DNA of 64,000 nucleotides from Parabacteroides sp. AD58 (GCF_023744375.2 NZ_CP146284.1:1302001-1366000); one strand, 5' to 3'. Numbered from the stretch's first letter, positions 1 through 8,366 are shown. A program made the numbers and translations. Notes: a model not told the origin generated them from the letters alone.

Positions 1-1385
1 GTAACAGATGAAGAAGGATGGGTAAATTTAGTTACCAAATAACCTGTTCTGTTATAATCCGAGTTTGAAGAGCCTTCTGTACCATACTTATTCAGATAAA
101 TAGGAGCATCTGTTGAAGTATTGGGCCAGACACCTTCATTATAAGCAACACTGGCATAAAAGCGGGGTTCGCGATCTTTATACATATTATAGGCTTCTCC
201 GGTATATCCACTATTTGTCGTATTAAATGTAGGTACCGTAAATATTGAAAAACCTTCCTCTGTATATCCGCTTGTTTCATCTATAATCGGACTTCCGTCT
301 TTCTGATAACCAGTTATAGGATACCGTCCGTTACTCATGGCATAGGCATCTACCTGTTGTTGTGTAACACAAGCCGTTGCATGTCCTTTGAATCTTTCAC
401 CATTAGGAGCAGGAGTTAAATCAAGGAAATAAACATCATCTCCCAAATCTTTTGCATCAAGCAGTTCCATATTCCAGTTTTCAGTAAATACCTTTTTGTA
501 TGCAATACCCTTTTTGCATTCTTCTTCAGAATCGCTGGTATAAAGTCCATAAGGCATGGTACCCGATTCACACATGTCTATAATTTCCTTAGCGGCATCA
601 GCAGCAATACGCCATTTCTCCGGATCAGCCTTTACTGAGAACAACGGTGTTCCATCTTCTTTCGTTACAGAAGCATAGTAAGGATTTCCATTCATCAATT
701 TACTGGCCGAATAGAGCAACATCCTTGATCTGTAAGCCAATGCTGCAGCTTTCGTGGGTTTACCTGCATAAATCTCTTCCTGCTTGGCTGGCAGATCAGC
801 AGCAACTTCCCGTAAACTTTCTGTAATCCAGTTGACACAGTCTTCCCAAGAATCACGCTCTCTATAAATTGTTTCATTCACGTCTATAACCTCATCCTTA
901 ACCAAAATAATAGGACCATAAAGCATTGCCAACCAATAATGGCACATGATATTCACATATCTGGCTTCAGCTGTCCATAAAGCTATTTCATCTTCCGACA
1001 ATTCTGCACACTCACCCACATGCTGCCGAAAGACATTACTCTCTCGAATACCTCTATATAATGGTGTCCAGAAATTGATTGCAGGAGAAGCTGCTGAATG
1101 CGATCCATTTTGCATGACGGCATAAGCACGTACAGCACCCCATTCTGCTTCATCACTGGCTGGAGTAAAAGGCCAGCCATAGGTACTATATGTCTGCATA
1201 CAAAGATTATCCCATTGGTGTGGTAAATAGCTTAATACATTTGCCAAATATTGTTCGGTTGAAGATCTTTTCTCAAAAACACCTTCAATTGTCTGCATGT
1301 CATCAGGCTGCTTATCCAAGTAATCATTGCAGGAAACCAGTCCTAAACAACACATAAAATATATAAAAAATTTCGATTTCATCAT
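1..1385 (-). CDS. SusD/RagB-family nutrient-binding lipoprotein (3' end outside window)
   Basis: Surface lipoprotein that normally sits on a SusC TonB-dependent receptor and captures glycan or peptide ligand. About 461 residues are visible and the gene runs off the left edge. The start is the first of two adjacent ATGs at 1385. The N-terminus is a short hydrophobic signal ending in a lipobox (LGLVSC, Cys about residue 19) followed by NDYLDKQP, typical of SusD proteins. Helical SusD segments follow, for example YVNIMCHYWLAMLYG and AALAYRSRMLLYSAS. It begins 9 bp after the susC stop, so the two were one operon. Because susC is interrupted upstream by an IS, expression from the original promoter is doubtful. 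The substrate cannot be read from sequence. Family assignment is firm. Confidence 0.93.
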   Translation of the reverse strand, partial: MMKSKFFIYFMCCLGLVSCNDYLDKQPDDMQTIEGVFEKRSSTEQYLANVLSYLPHQWDNLCMQTYSTYGWPFTPASDEAEWGAVRAYAVMQNGSHSAASPAINFWTPLYRGIRESNVFRQHVGECAELSEDEIALWTAEARYVNIMCHYWLAMLYGPIILVKDEVIDVNETIYRERDSWEDCVNWITESLREVAADLPAKQEEIYAGKPTKAAALAYRSRMLLYSASKLMNGNPYYASVTKEDGTPLFSVKADPEKWRIAADAAKEIIDMCESGTMPYGLYTSDSEEECKKGIAYKKVFTENWNMELLDAKDLGDDVYFLDLTPAPNGERFKGHATACVTQQQVDAYAMSNGRYPITGYQKDGSPIIDETSGYTEEGFSIFTVPTFNTTNSGYTGEAYNMYKDREPRFYASVAYNEGVWPNTSTDAPIYLNKYGTEGSSNSDYNRTGYLVTKFTHPSSSV

Positions 1386-1394
1386 GCTAATACT

Positions 1395-3543
1395 TTAAAA
1401 ATTAATATTTAACCCTAAGTTCACTGTTCGCATTAAAGGATAACCGCGACCATCTTGTGAACCAGTCTCCGGATCCCAGTATTTAATATCTGGTGAAAAA
1501 GTCAATAAATTTTCTCCACTCAGGAATATGCGCAAAGAACGAAGTAATAATTTATCCGTAGCCGATTTTGGCAAACTATATCCTATTTCCGCATTTTTCA
1601 AGCGCAGGAAAGCTCCACTCCGCTGCCACCAGGTAGAATTCTGGTAATTACTACCATGCCATCCTTCACTATATAACAATGGTAATTCAGCATCAAAATT
1701 CTGTTTTTCCGGATCAAAGAATTTTCCATCCAAAGCAGCCAAGAAAGAAGTCTGACCAATATTCGGATAATTAAACGGGAAATAAGCACCACCTAAGAAA
1801 AATGTCGTATTGGCTATACCCTGGAAGAATACAGACAAGTCAAATCCTTTATAATTAGCACTCAGGCCAAAACCATATACAATTTCTGGAATATCAGAAT
1901 ATCCAATAGGAACTTCATCGTTTGTATCGATAACACCATCGCCATTAATATCTTTATATTTAATGTCACCCGGCTTCAAATAAGATACACCAAATTGAGA
2001 AGGACTGTTATCTATTTCTTCCTGCGTACGGAACAAGCCCAAAGCCACCAGTCCGTACTGCTGACCATAACGTTGTCCGTTTCTGTTTCTGTATTTATCA
2101 ATATAATCCGGCTGGTCATCATTTACCTGTATATTCCTTGCAAAGGTAAATGTTCCACGTGCAGAAAGATATAAATCACCAATCTGCTTGTCATATTCCA
2201 AGGTAGCATCGATACCCTGATTCTTCATCTTTCCGACATTCGACCATGGCATGGTTGTTACTCCGACATAGTCAGGAATAGACTTTCTCTGAACAAAAAT
2301 GCCATCTCGCTTTTCCCGGAAATAATCCACTTGAATACGGAATGAATTATATAACTGAGATTCTATACCTACATTAAATTTAGTAGAAGTCTCCCAAGAA
2401 ACATTTTCGTTAGCATATTCACCAACAGCGATACCATTTACCCATGTATTGGATGTACCCCAGTTCGTGCCATTAGCACCCACAATCGTTGGCAAATAGA
2501 CAAATCGACGACCACCACCAATCTGATCGTTACCGGATTGACCCAACGAAGCTTTCAACTTCAGCATTTCCACATTAGGAGTCTTATCTTTCATGAAACT
2601 TTCATTGGAGACAACCCATCCGATAGCGGCAGCAGGGAAGAAACCAAAACGATGTCCTCTGGCAAAATTCTCAGATCCGTTATATCCGAAATTACCTTCA
2701 ATAAAATAACGGTCATCATACGAATAAGTTAAACGACCTGCCAACCCCTGACTTCTATAAGGTAATGCCTCGATGGAAGATCCTGCTGCAATCTGATAGT
2801 CTCTCTGATTATAGAGCAACAAACCTCCTACATTATGTTTATCATCAAAAACCCGGTTGTAAGTAATATTCCCTTCTAAGTATAAAGCTCTTTCTCCATT
2901 TGCATAAGATGTATATGTCAGCGTGTTAGAGCCTAAATTACCTTCTTCATAAATTAACTGGCCATTGGCATCTCTGTTTTTGGCATACCAGGTATGTGGA
3001 CTACCCTGTCGTAATATCTGATTCCAGCTGTTTGAATCAAATGAGAATTTAACAGTAGCCTTTAATCCCGGAGTAATCAATTCAGAGAAATCTTGTTCCA
3101 ATGCCATAATAGCATTGATCTTTGTCCACCAATTATCGTTGTAACCGCTCTGTGTTAATGTATTATACGGATTACTGGTACCTCCCGGCATTTCTGCGTA
3201 GCGTATCTTTCCAAATTCATCCAAATCCGGATAATACAGAGGAACCGTATTAGGAGAGACACTTACGGCCTGACTAAAAATATCACTAAGGCTGGAATAA
3301 GGCTGATGCTTCATTTCCAAAGCGCCATTGACATTCAGTTTTAATGTTGTTGTCCGATGCAGACTTACATCAATATTTGAAATAAAATTATAACGCTTAT
3401 AATTAATTTCAGAATTCCATTCATGACTTGGATCAGAAATAAACAAGCCATTTTCATTATAAAATGAACCTGAGACGTAATACCGCGCGACTTTACCTCC
3501 TCCTGTAACATTCAGATTTACACGCTGAGCTGTTGTATAATCT
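1395..3543 (-). pseudogene. SusC-type TonB-dependent receptor, C-terminal part (interrupted by IS982)
   Basis: C-terminal beta-barrel part of a SusC/RagA receptor, about 715 residues ending with a barrel-type terminus (RTVNLGLNINF). It starts in the middle of a conserved SusC segment (DYTTAQRVNLNVTGG), directly after the 7-bp target duplication of the IS. An open frame starts at the ATG at 3548, but that codon is an internal Met created as a possible start only by the insertion. The fragment lacks signal peptide, carboxypeptidase-like domain and plug, so it cannot work as a receptor. Joined to the 5' fragment (4579-5531) without the IS and one duplication copy, it gives an uninterrupted protein of about 1,033 residues, a normal length for SusC. 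Confidence 0.93.
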
Positions 3544-3550
3544 TTCATTA
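3544..3550. repeat. Target site duplication, left copy (TTCATTA)
   Basis: The 7 bp TTCATTA lies immediately left of the IS982 end and is repeated exactly at 4579-4585 on the other side. Confidence 0.9.
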
Positions 3551-4578
3551 ACCTGTTGGCGGAATTAATTTAGTGCATACTTAATTCTGCCAATGGGCTT
3601 GTCGTTAATGAAGTTTACGTATTGCAGAATGGTAAGTGCACTAATTTTGCCAATGATTCTGGCAAACAAACCATTCGTTATTTTCGCGTAGTTCCTGATG
3701 ACCAAGAACTGGTCTGTAAGTTGTGAGAATATTGTCTCAATCCTCTTTCTTGCCTTTGCAAACGGAATGAATGTCGGTTTCCAATCCTTTTGGTTGAGCC
3801 GATACGGACACTCCAGTCTTATGTGTGCGGTTTCGAACAAGTCAAGCTGTACGTCAGCTCCAATATACCCTTTGTCACCATAGATGCTACAGTCGTGATA
3901 AGTATGTTTTACATCCTTCATATAATGGAGGTCAGCCACACTTGCCTTTGACAGATCATAGGAATGGATAACTCCACTTAACCCACAGAGAGCGTGTAAC
4001 TTATAACCAAAATAATACGTGTTCTGCGAAGCACAGAAGCCGAAGTCGGGAGCTTGCGAGAAATTGCCGGCACGCCCCATCTTGCAACGTTTTCCTCTTG
4101 CAACCCTACAGACCTCTATCGGCTTGGAGTCAACAAAGAATTGTTCCTCTCCGCCATCCATTTCCATGGCAATCCGCTTGCGCAGTTCCTCACACAGGCC
4201 TGACGTTTTCTTCCTGCGGTCATTGAACTGTCTCCTTGATATGAGATTGGGAATGCTGTCCTTGTATTCTTGCAATTTATAGTCGAACAACCACTTCTCA
4301 CTATCAATGCTCTCGGTCTCTGCCGTCAGGGATAGCGCCACCACTTCCAAATCCGAAAACTTGGGAACAGGACCACGACGTGGAACATTACCCGAATCAT
4401 TGACGAGATTTTCAGAGAATTGCTTGCATATCTCAAGTATTTTGACGAATTTTGCATAAAGGTTGTACATACGATGGTTTGAACTTAATGTTTTAATCAC
4501 CACTAAGTTACTAAAAATCAGCGACATGTACAACTTTTTACTCATATTTATCAACTTAAATTAATTCCGCCAACGGGT
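3551..4578 (-). mobile_element. IS982-family insertion sequence, 1,028 bp, intact
   Basis: Both ends are visible as terminal inverted repeats of about 20 bp: the left end reads ACCTGTTGGCGGAATTAATT and the right end, reverse complemented, differs only at one position (ACCCGTTGG). A perfect 7-bp duplication flanks it. The left end also holds an inverted subterminal copy of the repeat (TTAATTCTGCCAA around 3580-3592) that can fold against the terminus, and a weaker third copy near 3640-3653. The subterminal copy may terminate transposase transcription. The single gene is a full transposase with all catalytic motifs, so the copy could be active. It sits inside susC in the same orientation. Confidence 0.93.
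3565..4554 (-). CDS. IS982-family DDE transposase
   Basis: Catalyses movement of the surrounding IS. The 329-residue frame carries the IS982 signature: VDSKPIEVC (first Asp), YGDKGYIG (second Asp) and RIETIFSQL (Glu), preceded by the conserved RRGPVPKFSDLEVVALSL region. The given start at 4554 lies only about 24 bp inside the right terminal repeat. Family members often begin closer to the MYNLYAKFVKILE segment, so the ATG at 4470 (301 residues) is a good alternative. No frameshift or stop is seen. The C-terminal codons overlap the subterminal inverted repeat copy at the left end. Confidence 0.93.
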   Translation of the reverse strand: MINMSKKLYMSLIFSNLVVIKTLSSNHRMYNLYAKFVKILEICKQFSENLVNDSGNVPRRGPVPKFSDLEVVALSLTAETESIDSEKWLFDYKLQEYKDSIPNLISRRQFNDRRKKTSGLCEELRKRIAMEMDGGEEQFFVDSKPIEVCRVARGKRCKMGRAGNFSQAPDFGFCASQNTYYFGYKLHALCGLSGVIHSYDLSKASVADLHYMKDVKHTYHDCSIYGDKGYIGADVQLDLFETAHIRLECPYRLNQKDWKPTFIPFAKARKRIETIFSQLTDQFLVIRNYAKITNGLFARIIGKISALTILQYVNFINDKPIGRIKYALN

Positions 4579-4585
4579 TTCATTA
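4579..4585. repeat. Target site duplication, right copy (TTCATTA)
   Basis: Exact second copy of the 7-bp sequence at 3544-3550, at the right end of the IS982 element. Confidence 0.9.
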
Positions 4586-5531
4586 ATTCATCCAGCCAAT
4601 CTACAGATGGGTATAAATAAGGATCGGATTGCGTTCTGTATTTTTCTATTTCTTCTGCTGTATATAATGGAGCTGCTCCTCTGGAAGTTCTTGCAATGTT
4701 ATACATGTTTGCCCAAGTAGCAGAATTAGCCATTTGCGGAAGTTTGGTAGGAGTCAATATTCCTGACTGTATTTTCACATTTACACTGGGCTGTCCTTCC
4801 TTTCCTCTACGCGTATTGACGATAATAACACCATTCGCTCCTCTTACTCCGTAAACCGCTGTAGCTGTCGCATCTTTTAATATGGAAAATGACTCGATAT
4901 CCTCCGGATCCAACAAATCCAAACTACGCTCCACTCCATCTACCAATATCAAAGGATTTTTATTTTCACCAAATGTGCTGATACCACGAACCCAAAAATT
5001 AGAACTCTGCCCCGGTTCTCCACTACGCTGTACAGCAACCACTCCGGCCAAACGTCCAGCCAAGCTGTTACTGATTTGTCCTGTCGGAACTTTAATGTCG
5101 GCCACATCTACCGTCGTAATAGCTCCAATCACACTCATCTTTCGTTGAGAGCCATATCCTACTACCACTGCTTCTTCCAATTCCACAACATCCGCATGCA
5201 AATTAAAATCCAAGATCTGTGGCTCTGTGATAACCGCCCGTGCTTCTTTATAACCTAAATAGGAAGCAACAACGGTATGTCTTCCTCCTGGATAAGGGAT
5301 AGAATAGTTTCCATCCAAATCAGTGATGGCACCAATCGTTGTCCCTTCAAGCATAACGGACGCTCCAATAATAACCTCTCCTGTCGCAGCATCAGTTACT
5401 CGCCCTCTCAACTCGGTCTCTTTTTTCACTTGTTCTGTTATCGGTAAAATTTCCCCCACTACGGAATCTACCGTTAGGTTACATAATAGCAGCATGCAAC
5501 CTATTCGCACTAAACACCCTACTTTTTTCAT
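4579..5531 (-). pseudogene. SusC-type TonB-dependent receptor, N-terminal part (interrupted by IS982)
   Basis: N-terminal 317 residues of a SusC/RagA outer-membrane receptor. In order: signal peptide (residues 1 to about 26), carboxypeptidase-regulatory-like domain (LRGRVTDAATGEVIIGASV, about residues 42-120), TonB-box region (EEAVVVGYGSQRK) and plug domain with the SusC markers NPLILVDGVER, FSILKDATATAVYG and GANGVIIVNTRRG. The native frame ends at WLDELMK, where the IS begins. The open frame then reads eight foreign residues into the IS before a stop. No STN domain is present, so signalling through an anti-sigma factor is not indicated. Codons join exactly to the 1395-3543 fragment, which shows that the insertion is the only lesion. 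Confidence 0.93.
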
Positions 5532-6030
5532 GCTATCAGCATTAAATATTAAACATTATGGTAAGAATTAACAAATGCAATATTAAATAAAAATTCTATT
5601 TATTTCAATATTTTGAGGCTAAATAATTGTTAAACTAGCACGTATTTAATGGCAATAAACTTAGGAATAAGCAGACAATGGCTAAATCATTCCTTAATTT
5701 GTAAAATAAGTATAACTTAGAGAATGGCATACCAATAGATATTTTACGTTGACATTTTGCATGTTTTAGAACAGTGTTTTTAAATTGGATTGATTTATCC
5801 TTCTTTCCTAAACAAAACAAATCATACAAATAGATACCAAATACTAGTCTTCTCTCTTATAAAATCGAAGTATGTCAGATTAAATAATGACAGATTGTCT
5901 ATCGATACATTACAAAATGTCATCTTATTATCTCAACGAACTTTACTGAAGTTTAAAATCATCCGGGGTAGGTTTAAAAGAGTTTTCGAGGGTTTAAATT
6001 CCAAATCCGCCTCATGACAATTTTTCCTTC
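5532..6030. other. Intergenic region between susC and hsp20 without a gene
   Basis: About 500 bp separating the divergent susC and hsp20 genes. I see no convincing coding frame; the short frames here are unlike any protein. It must hold the susC promoter, but I could not pick a clear TAnnTTTG box on the minus strand. The part nearer hsp20 contains TGTCA/TGACA dyads, listed separately. Confidence 0.6.
5873..5922. promoter_or_regulatory. Candidate enhancer site: TGTCA/TGACA dyads
   Basis: TGTCA at 5873-5877, TGACA at 5888-5892, TGTC at 5896-5899 and TGTCA at 5918-5922 form overlapping inverted repeats (TGTCA-N10-TGACA and TGACA-N25-TGTCA). They lie 135-185 bp upstream of the predicted sigma-54 start, where binding sites for sigma-54 activator proteins usually are. 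The link is inference from position and symmetry only. Confidence 0.35.
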
Positions 6031-6046
6031 TGGCACGCCGTTTGCA
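6031..6046 (+). promoter_or_regulatory. Sigma-54 (RpoN) promoter of hsp20
   Basis: CTGGCACGCCGTTTGCA contains a perfect -24 element (TGGCACG, 6031-6037) and -12 element (TTGCA, 6042-6046), with GG (6032-6033) and GC (6044-6045) exactly 12 bp apart as RpoN requires. The predicted start is near 6057, giving a 5' leader of about 77 nt. No TAnnTTTG vegetative box is evident between here and the gene. Confidence 0.75.
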
Positions 6047-6133
6047 GAATCATAGGTGAATCGCGAAACCGAAAGGCGGAGGGGTTCAAAGAAAAATTGA
6101 ATAATAAACATTTAAATATAGGAGATTACAACT

Positions 6134-6571
6134 ATGACACCGATGAGAAAGTATAATAATCAAAATTGGATTCCGAGTATTTTCAATGATTTCTTTGATA
6201 ATGACTGGATGGTTAAGGCTAATGCCACAGCACCTGCAATCAATGTAATTGAAAGCGATAAGGATTACAAAGTTGAAGTTGCGGCTCCAGGTATGACAAA
6301 GAATGATTTCAATATTCATCTGAGTGAAGATAATGAATTGGTTATCTCAATGGAAAAGAAGAATGAGACGAAAGAAGAAGACAAAGAGAACAAAAAGTAT
6401 CTGCGTCGTGAATTCTCTTATACTCAATTCCAGCAGGCTCTTGTTCTTCCGGACGATGTTGACAAAGATAAAATCAATGCAAACGTCAGTGATGGTGTAT
6501 TGACTATTGAATTGCCTAAACGTACTCCTGAAGAGAAAGCTAAAGTCAATCGGGTAATTGAAATTCATTAA
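6134..6571 (+). CDS. Small heat-shock protein, Hsp20/alpha-crystallin family
   Basis: ATP-independent cytoplasmic holdase of 145 residues that binds unfolding proteins. The alpha-crystallin domain covers about residues 35-140: it starts at PAINVIESDKDYKVEVAAPG, has the conserved EDNELVISMEKK strand, and ends with the family marker VSDGVLTIELPKR. A C-terminal IxI-type anchor (VIEIH) is present. The start at 6134 follows a purine-rich AGGAGA ribosome site 9 bp upstream. It is monocistronic, with a strong terminator right after it and a sigma-54-type promoter upstream. A sigma-54 promoter has been reported for the E. coli small heat-shock gene ibpB, so this mode of control has a precedent. Confidence 0.96.
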   Translation: MTPMRKYNNQNWIPSIFNDFFDNDWMVKANATAPAINVIESDKDYKVEVAAPGMTKNDFNIHLSEDNELVISMEKKNETKEEDKENKKYLRREFSYTQFQQALVLPDDVDKDKINANVSDGVLTIELPKRTPEEKAKVNRVIEIH

Positions 6572-6590
6572 ATCATATTATCTAATTCAG

Positions 6591-6627
6591 GAGGGTGTTT
6601 CAGAAATGAGACACCCTCTTTTTTTAT
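6591..6627 (+). terminator. Rho-independent terminator of hsp20
   Basis: GAGGGTGTTTCA (6591-6602) pairs with TGAGACACCCTC (6607-6618) with one G-T wobble and a GAAA loop, followed by a run of seven to nine T. Confidence 0.93.
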
Positions 6628-6683
6628 GTAAAAATGACACAATGTCTTTTTGTAAATAAGGTTGACTCCTAAAAAACAAGAAG

Positions 6684-7043
6684 ATGAAAGAAAGCAATTA
6701 TGAACAAGAGAAGTTTCGGAAGAATCAGGAAAGAGAGATTTTCCGTTTGGTAAAGCAAGACAACGTCTCCATCCAGGAAGTGGTTCAACAATATGGAGTA
6801 AGTCGTTCGAGCATTTATCGAATAATAGCTACCTTTGAACGAGAAAATCCTCTAGAAGCAGAACTCATGAAAAAGCAAGGAAAAGACGTGACGCCGGAAG
6901 ACTACAAGAAGCTCCTCGAAGAGTTGTCGTCACTGAAGAAAGCATTGGCCGAAGAGCGTTTGCGCGCAGATTTCTACCAAGAGATGGTCGCCTATGGCGA
7001 GGAAGTGTATGGCATAAAGCTAAAAAAAGCTGGCACCAAGTAG
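6684..7043 (+). CDS. IS3-family transposase OrfA (helix-turn-helix protein)
   Basis: 119-residue DNA-binding half of an IS3-type transposase. Residues about 18-48 form a helix-turn-helix (IFRLVKQDNVSIQEVVQQYG then VSRSSIYRIIATFE), and residues about 70-105 are a leucine-rich coiled coil (LLEELSSLKKALAEERLRAD) used for multimerisation. The frame ends with LKKAGTK just after the A7 slippery run. Translation here alone makes OrfA. A -1 slip gives the OrfAB fusion that is the active transposase in this family. Confidence 0.93.
   Translation: MKESNYEQEKFRKNQEREIFRLVKQDNVSIQEVVQQYGVSRSSIYRIIATFERENPLEAELMKKQGKDVTPEDYKKLLEELSSLKKALAEERLRADFYQEMVAYGEEVYGIKLKKAGTK
7022..7028 (+). other. Programmed -1 ribosomal frameshift site (A7)
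   Basis: Seven A residues read as A AAA AAA in the orfA frame. A -1 slip leads straight into an open frame SWHQVVRRLHERDRERYKVV that continues without a stop into orfB. Such heptamers are standard in IS3 elements. Confidence 0.85.
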
Positions 7044-7108
7044 TCCGTAGGCTGCATGAAAGGGACAGGGAACGGTATAAGGTCGTTCCCCTGTGCCGTC
7101 TGCTTGGT

Positions 7109-8038
7109 GTGAGTAAACAAGCCTACTATAAGCATGAGGACAAGGTACTGCAACGTCTGATGGAAGAATCTTTCGTTGTGGAGTTTATCAAGGAAATCCG
7201 AGGGAAAGATCCGGGCATAGGAGGGAACAAGCTTTGGCAGATGTACCAGAGCCGGTTTGGTTCCCATAGCGTGGGTTATAACCGTTTCTATGACATCATC
7301 GAACGTTATGGCCTGAAAGTCCGTAAACGGAAAAGACGCGTCAAGACAACCGATTCCGACCATGAGTATCCAGTCTATCCGAATCTGATTAAGACATACA
7401 TTCCGGATCGTCCCTGCCAGCTGATAGTCAGCGATATCACCTATATACCTTACTGGACAAAGCCGGAAACGGGCGAGTACGATTTCTGCTATCTTTCTTT
7501 AGTAACGGATTACTACACAAAGGAAATCATCGGTTACAGTGTGGGCGACACGCTGGAAGCCCGTTATCCTTTGGACGCATTGAACATGGCCTTGGCCTAT
7601 TATAAGGGCAAGGATCTTAATGGATTGATCCATCACTCGGACCGTGGTGTCCAATATGCCTGTTACAGTTATATCTCCCGGTTGAAGGAACATCATATAA
7701 AGATAAGCATGACCGAAAGCGGCAATCCCAAAGATAATGCCGTGGCGGAACGAGTCAACAATACAATTAAGAATGAACTCCTTTTGGGGCAATCCTTTTA
7801 CGGCGTATCGGAAGTTAAATCAGCTATAAGGATAGCGGTCGATTTCTATAACAATGAGCGTCCTCACTTGAGTCTGGACGGTATAACTCCTGCTGAAGCC
7901 TCCGCAATGAGGGGAACAATAAAGAAACGCTGGAAGAGTTATCGGGAATTAGCCATCCAAGGAGAAATGTCTAATGCCTTCGTTTCTCCCAACCAGGTGG
8001 AGACAAACTCTTTGGAGGCTTCGCGCCTCCAGCCGTAA
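7109..8038 (+). CDS. IS3-family transposase OrfB (rve integrase core)
   Basis: Catalytic half of the transposase, with an HTH_21-type N-terminal region (EIRGKDPGIGGNKLWQMYQSR) and an rve integrase domain. The DDE triad is visible: IVSDITYIPYW, HHSDRGVQYAC and NPKDNAVAERVNNTIKNEL. The coordinates start at a GTG, but the frame is open upstream to the A7 run at 7022-7028, and the natural product is most likely OrfAB made by -1 frameshifting. The lysine-arginine-rich KVRKRKRRVKT segment near residue 70 probably contacts DNA. A perfect palindromic terminator follows the stop. Confidence 0.95.
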   Translation: MSKQAYYKHEDKVLQRLMEESFVVEFIKEIRGKDPGIGGNKLWQMYQSRFGSHSVGYNRFYDIIERYGLKVRKRKRRVKTTDSDHEYPVYPNLIKTYIPDRPCQLIVSDITYIPYWTKPETGEYDFCYLSLVTDYYTKEIIGYSVGDTLEARYPLDALNMALAYYKGKDLNGLIHHSDRGVQYACYSYISRLKEHHIKISMTESGNPKDNAVAERVNNTIKNELLLGQSFYGVSEVKSAIRIAVDFYNNERPHLSLDGITPAEASAMRGTIKKRWKSYRELAIQGEMSNAFVSPNQVETNSLEASRLQP

Positions 8039-8041
8039 GGC

Positions 8042-8061
8042 AAACCACCGCGGTGGTTTTT
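8042..8061 (+). terminator. Terminator behind IS3 orfB
   Basis: Perfect palindrome AAACCACCGCGGTGGTTT followed by further T residues, 4 bp after the orfB stop. Confidence 0.85.
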
Positions 8062-8116
8062 TCATTATTTTTATCAGGATAAAAGATCTTTGTTTATTTT
8101 TGCCCAAAATAAGAAA

Positions 8117-8219
8117 AGACAACCTGCAGGGTGAATAACAAAAAAATGAGTCAACTCAGTATATAAATAAGTTAAACTACAGTCAACCCCTTCTATTTAT
8201 AAAGAGATTTTAAGTCAAC
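8117..8219. repeat. AGTCAAC boxes with exact 32-bp period
   Basis: AGTCAAC occurs at 8149, 8181 and 8213, and a one-mismatch copy (AGACAAC) at 8117, so four boxes start exactly 32 bp apart. The sequence between boxes is not conserved. The outermost copy coincides with the proposed right end of the IS3 element, whose left end has one inverted copy (GTTGACT, 6661-6667). Three helical turns between boxes suggests same-face protein binding, perhaps by the transposase. Confidence 0.6.
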
Positions 8220-8246
8220 CAAATTCGTTAAATGACACAAATTTAC

Positions 8247-8334
8247 CGTTTCACCCGGGTGATACGATCGTTTCACCTGGGTGGTACGATCGTTCCACAT
8301 AGGTGAAACGATCATTCCACAAGGGTGGAACGGT
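8247..8334. repeat. Four tandem 22-bp palindromic units
   Basis: Units at 8247-8268, 8269-8290, 8291-8312 and 8313-8334, each 22 bp with no spacer. Each unit is itself an imperfect dyad of the form GTTYCAC-N3/4-GGTGRAAC (for example GTTCCACATAGGTGAAAC in unit 3). The whole array is bounded by TTTACCGTT on the left and AACGGTAAA on the right, so it is also symmetrical overall. It lies between the IS3 element and the 3' end of the helicase gene. Confidence 0.85.
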
Positions 8335-8366
8335 AAAAAATAAAGGGGATTCGGAAATAATGATTT

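Larger units (their letters stand above)
6660..8220 (+). mobile_element. IS3-family insertion sequence (boundaries tentative)
   Basis: Two-gene IS3-type element with a programmed frameshift. GGTTGACT at 6660-6667 is matched by AGTCAACC at 8213-8220, which I take as the outer ends, giving about 1.56 kb. Longer inverted repeats are not clear and no convincing 3-5 bp duplication is seen. ATGACACAA occurs on both sides (6634-6642 and 8232-8240), which could instead mark slightly wider ends. The right end holds extra copies of the terminal box at 32-bp intervals. Both genes look intact. Confidence 0.75.

Noticed and set aside
1..5531. Polysaccharide utilization locus with enzymes and sensor
   Set aside because: Only the susC/susD pair is visible here; no glycosidase or regulator gene lies nearby within the window.
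8117..8244. Degenerate CRISPR with 32-bp period
   Set aside because: Only 7 bp of each 32-bp unit is conserved, too short for a CRISPR repeat.
8247..8334. CRISPR array
   Set aside because: The four 22-bp units are directly adjacent, with no variable spacers, and no cas genes are in the window.
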